From contig JAPSJG010000167.1 in the NCBI GenBank assembly GCA_031178305.1, positions 1 to 7,845 of the forward strand: DNA of 7,845 nucleotides, read 5' to 3'. The stretch comes from Sinorhizobium sp. (GTDB lineage Bacteria; Pseudomonadota; Alphaproteobacteria; Rhizobiales; Rhizobiaceae). Of this stretch, positions 5,488 through 7,845 are shown piece after piece. A program made the position numbers and the translations under genes. The notes beneath the pieces were generated by a model that saw nothing but the letters and a program-made list of their open reading frames with translations, did no database searches and was not told the origin of the DNA. Positions within the stretch are counted from its first letter, which is position 1. Every line of letters starts with the position of its first letter.

Positions 5488-6819
5488 TCAGAAGCTTTCT
5501 CTCAGCCATTGCCCCATGCGAGCGATGCGGCTGTTGCCGCCGCCGAAGCTCGAGAACATGCCGCCGTGGCTGGCATGGGTCTCGAGATCGGCGACCTGCG
5601 GATAGATCATCAGCCCTACGGCGGTGGAAAAGGCCGGGCCCTTGGCGGCAGCCGGCAGGCCCGAAACGCCAAGCGGGCGCCCGATGCGGACATTGCGCGC
5701 CAGGATTCGCCGCGCCGCTTCCGGCAGGCCGGTCAGCTGGCTGGCGCCGCCCGTCAGCACGATCCGCTTTCCGACGATTGGGCTGAAGCCGGAGCGCTGG
5801 ATGCGATCGCGGATAAGCTCCAGCGTTTCTTCGATCCGGGCACGAACGATCCGCGAAACGAGCGCACGCGGCACATGGGTCGGCTGGTCGCGGTCATCTT
5901 CGCCGATCGGCGGGACGGAGACGATGTCCCGATCGTCGGCGCTGTTGGCGAGCGCCGAGCCGTGCACGACCTTGAGCCGCTCCGCGTCCTCGATGCGTGT
6001 CGAAAGACCGCGCGCGAGATCGGTGGTCACGTGATGCCCGCCGAGGCTCACGGCGTCCGCATGGACCAGCTTGCCGTCGGCAAATACCGAGATCGTGGTC
6101 GTGCCGCCGCCCATGTCGATCGCCGCGCAGCCGAGTTCGACCTCGTCGTCGACGAGGGCCGCAAGTCCGCTGGCATAGGGCGTCGCCACCATGCCTTCGA
6201 CCGAAAGATGTGCACGGTTGACGCAAAGCTCGAGGTTCTTGAGCGCGGAACGCTCTGCCGTCAGCACGTGCATGTCGACCCCGAGCACATCGCCGAACAT
6301 CGCCAGCGGATCGCGGATACCACGCTCGCCGTCGAGTGAGAAGCCGGTCGGCAGCGAGTGGAGGATCGCGCGGTCCGTGCGCTGCGATTGCTGGCCGGCG
6401 GCTGCGAGCACCTTCCTGAGATCGCTCGCATCGACCTCCTGGCCACCAAGATCGATCGTTGCCGTATAGACGTCGCTCTGCAGGCGGCCAGCGGAAACGT
6501 TGACGATCAGGCTGTCGATCGTCAGACCGGCCATACGCTCGGCCGCGTCCACCGCAAGCCGCACGACGCTTTCGGCGGCATCGAGATCGGCGATCACGCC
6601 GTTCTTCACGCCGCGCGACTTCTGATGGCCGATGCCGATGATCTCGATGTTGTGGGTGCGGCCGGGAAGAACCTGGCTCTCCGCGCGCGGCGTCAGCCGC
6701 CCAATCATGCAGACGACCTTGGTCGAGCCGATGTCGAGCACGGAGACGACGTGGGCGCGCTTCGAAGAAAGCGGCCTCAGGCGCGGTAGGCCGAAACTGG
6801 AGGAACCGAACAGGCTCAT
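5488..6819 (-). CDS. ftsA: Cell division protein FtsA
   Basis: FtsA is the actin-like ATPase that tethers FtsZ filaments to the inner membrane and recruits later division proteins. The 443-residue product shows the actin-fold motifs in order: phosphate-1 loop VLDIGSTKVVCMIG (27-40), phosphate-2 block AAIDMGGGTTTISVF (232-246) and adenosine motif VLTGGASQLTGL (354-365). The inserted 1C/SHS2 region spans about 103-190. The last residues, SRIARMGQWLRESF (430-443), form the expected C-terminal amphipathic membrane-targeting helix, preceded by a Gly/Ser-rich linker. An N-terminal extension of about 23 residues precedes the actin fold. The ATG overlaps the ftsQ stop as ATGA and is preceded by a GGAG within the end of ftsQ, which points to translational coupling. 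Confidence 0.97.
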   Translation of the reverse strand: MSLFGSSSFGLPRLRPLSSKRAHVVSVLDIGSTKVVCMIGRLTPRAESQVLPGRTHNIEIIGIGHQKSRGVKNGVIADLDAAESVVRLAVDAAERMAGLTIDSLIVNVSAGRLQSDVYTATIDLGGQEVDASDLRKVLAAAGQQSQRTDRAILHSLPTGFSLDGERGIRDPLAMFGDVLGVDMHVLTAERSALKNLELCVNRAHLSVEGMVATPYASGLAALVDDEVELGCAAIDMGGGTTTISVFADGKLVHADAVSLGGHHVTTDLARGLSTRIEDAERLKVVHGSALANSADDRDIVSVPPIGEDDRDQPTHVPRALVSRIVRARIEETLELIRDRIQRSGFSPIVGKRIVLTGGASQLTGLPEAARRILARNVRIGRPLGVSGLPAAAKGPAFSTAVGLMIYPQVADLETHASHGGMFSSFGGGNSRIARMGQWLRESF

Positions 6820-7751
6820 ATCCGCCTCTCCTTCTCCTGTGCCTTCAGCATCTTCTCCCTCGCCTTGAGTGCAACTTCCCGGCGCGCGACGGCGTCCGGG
6901 GTCAACTGGATGGTCGTACGATCGGCAAGCCTCAGATCGACGGCGGCGATGTCGCGCTCGAGAAGCTGATGCCCCTCCTCCATTTCGGCGAGCACCTTCA
7001 TAGCCCGCGCAACATCCTTCTCGGGCAACTTGACGACGATGCCGTTATCGAGTCGCAAGTCCCAGCGCCGGCCTGCCACGCGCACGAAAGCCTTCACGCG
7101 CGAGCGGAATTCCGGCCAACGGGAGAACTCGTCGTAGAAGGCCGCGGCCGCCGTCTCGGCGTCTCGGCCGACAAAGAGCGGCAACGCGGCGAACTTGTTG
7201 TCGCGCAAGGGCGCGATGACGCTGCCGCTGCGCTCGATGAGCGAAAGGTCCGATCCGTGCTGCCAAATGCCGAAGGCCTTGCGCTCGGTGAGCTTCACCT
7301 CAATCGTGCCGGGATACACCTTGCGCACGGTGACACTCTCGACCCACGGCAGCTCGCCGATCAGCCGGCGCGCCTCGGCGATGTCGAGCGCTACAAGCGA
7401 GGTCGTACCGTCGAGACCGAGCTGTTGGAGAATATCGATCTCGGAGGTGTGCTCGTTGCCGGAGACGCGGACGTCCTCGATCGCAAAGCCGGCCGCGGTC
7501 GTGGAGGCCTGCGCGAAATCCTGCGTGTGGCCGCCGAGCGACATGCCATAGAGACCGGTGGCCAGGAGGAAGGCGGCCGCCGAGATTGTACCCGTATACG
7601 CCGGGAAGCGGACGCGGCCGGTGCCGAGACCCACCAGGAAGCGCGCACTCTTGCGCAGCGGACGCGGCAATACGAAGGCCTCGTCCGCCTCGGCCGGAGC
7701 GCCGAGCGGGTGACGAACCCTTCTGCCCCTTCTGCCCCTCAGCGCAAGCAC
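6816..7751 (-). CDS. ftsQ: Cell division protein FtsQ (POTRA domain)
   Basis: FtsQ is a bitopic inner-membrane protein that links early division proteins to the later FtsB/FtsL septal synthesis complex. From the GTG at 7751 the product has 311 residues. It has a very basic cytoplasmic N-terminus (RGRRGRRVRH), one membrane segment at about 54-73, then a periplasmic POTRA domain at about 89-158. The POTRA starts FAIEDVRVSGN and holds LPWVESVTVRKVYPGTIEVKLTER. The FtsQ/DivIB beta domain follows. The last 25 residues are strongly charged and helical. The GTG start is chosen over the in-frame GTG at 7772 because GGAGGA lies 6 nt before it and because it leaves only a 13-nt overlap with ddlB. The stop overlaps the ftsA start by 4 nt. 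Sequence identity is recognised by domain and by position in the cluster. Confidence 0.95.
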   Translation of the reverse strand: MLALRGRRGRRVRHPLGAPAEADEAFVLPRPLRKSARFLVGLGTGRVRFPAYTGTISAAAFLLATGLYGMSLGGHTQDFAQASTTAAGFAIEDVRVSGNEHTSEIDILQQLGLDGTTSLVALDIAEARRLIGELPWVESVTVRKVYPGTIEVKLTERKAFGIWQHGSDLSLIERSGSVIAPLRDNKFAALPLFVGRDAETAAAAFYDEFSRWPEFRSRVKAFVRVAGRRWDLRLDNGIVVKLPEKDVARAMKVLAEMEEGHQLLERDIAAVDLRLADRTTIQLTPDAVARREVALKAREKMLKAQEKERRI

Positions 7752-7845
7752 GATGCGTCCTCCACCATCCACTTAAGAAACTCGCCAAACCGAAGGCCCG
7801 CATGCTGCGCCATTTCCGGCACCAGGGAAGTCGGAGTCATGCCTG
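7739..7845 (-). CDS. ddlB: D-alanine--D-alanine ligase, C-terminal end (runs off the right edge)
   Basis: Ddl is the cytosolic ATP-grasp enzyme that joins two D-alanines for the peptidoglycan precursor. Only the last 34 residues are inside the window, read in a different frame from ftsQ. They include GMTPTSLVPEMAQHAG, which matches the Ddl C-terminal block (in the family usually preceded by NTxP) with the PTSLVPE segment near the nucleotide site, then FGEFLKWMVEDASC and the stop. The ORF ends 13 nt inside ftsQ. The gene order ddlB-ftsQ-ftsA-ftsZ is the classical dcw arrangement and supports the call. I assign ddlB rather than ddlA on this context. Confidence 0.88.
   Translation of the reverse strand, partial: GMTPTSLVPEMAQHAGLRFGEFLKWMVEDASCLR
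7758..7763 (-). promoter_or_regulatory. Shine-Dalgarno sequence deciding the ftsQ start
   Basis: GGAGGA on the minus strand, with a 6-nt spacer to the GTG at 7751, is the best ribosome binding site in the window. It lies inside the last codons of ddlB. It favours this GTG over the longer in-frame GTG at 7772. Confidence 0.7.

Noticed and set aside
3591..5786. A 731-codon open frame on the plus strand opposite ftsZ and the end of ftsA
   Set aside because: It is a shadow of GC-rich codon bias in ftsZ and ftsA. Its product is Arg/Asp/Leu-rich with no recognisable domain, and the opposite strand holds an intact, well-known gene.
7752..7772. Longer FtsQ starting at GTG 7772
   Set aside because: There is no ribosome binding site before it, it increases the overlap with ddlB, and GGAGGA is placed correctly for the GTG at 7751.

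Overview
The window carries the 3' part of a division and cell-wall (dcw) cluster followed by envelope and repair genes. All recognisable genes lie on the minus strand, so transcription runs from high to low coordinates: ddlB (3' end only), ftsQ, ftsA, ftsZ, lpxC, bamD (comL), recN (5' part only). The order, the high GC content and the proteins point to an alphaproteobacterium of the Rhizobiales. The best guess is Sinorhizobium/Ensifer or a close relative. Supporting signs are the long FtsZ with a Gln/Pro-rich linker and an EIPAFLRRQ-type tail, and two rhizobial-type palindromic intergenic repeats. The genus is inferred from memory of related proteins, not from a search.

Layout from right to left. 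At 7845-5388, ddlB, ftsQ and ftsA are tightly packed: ddlB and ftsQ overlap by 13 nt, and ftsQ and ftsA overlap by 4 nt (ATGA). ftsA is followed by a 97-nt gap with a good Shine-Dalgarno sequence just before ftsZ. At 5387-3574, ftsZ ends in a 10-bp-stem intrinsic terminator, so the division operon closes there. At 3629-3315 a spacer of about 315 bp holds that terminator, an imperfect palindrome and a plausible sigma-70-type promoter for lpxC. At 3314-2304, lpxC sits as a single unit with its own GC-rich, GAAA-loop terminator. At 2303-2025 the spacer before bamD is filled largely by palindromic DNA: a rhizobial repeat of about 97 bp plus a further nested stem. bamD (2024-1158) is followed by a weak hairpin over its stop codon and a second, different rhizobial repeat. 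recN begins at 1063 and runs off the left edge.

Functionally, DdlB makes the D-Ala-D-Ala dipeptide for peptidoglycan. FtsQ, FtsA and FtsZ build and anchor the division ring. LpxC commits UDP-acyl-GlcNAc to lipid A synthesis. BamD is an outer-membrane lipoprotein that helps insert beta-barrel proteins. RecN acts in double-strand-break repair. The first six jointly serve envelope growth and septation.

I found no sign of a mobile element, CRISPR array, phage, toxin-antitoxin pair or undescribed defence or metabolic system. This is an ordinary core-genome region. What deserves a second look is the structured repeat DNA on both sides of bamD and a few conserved-looking islands in the FtsZ linker.
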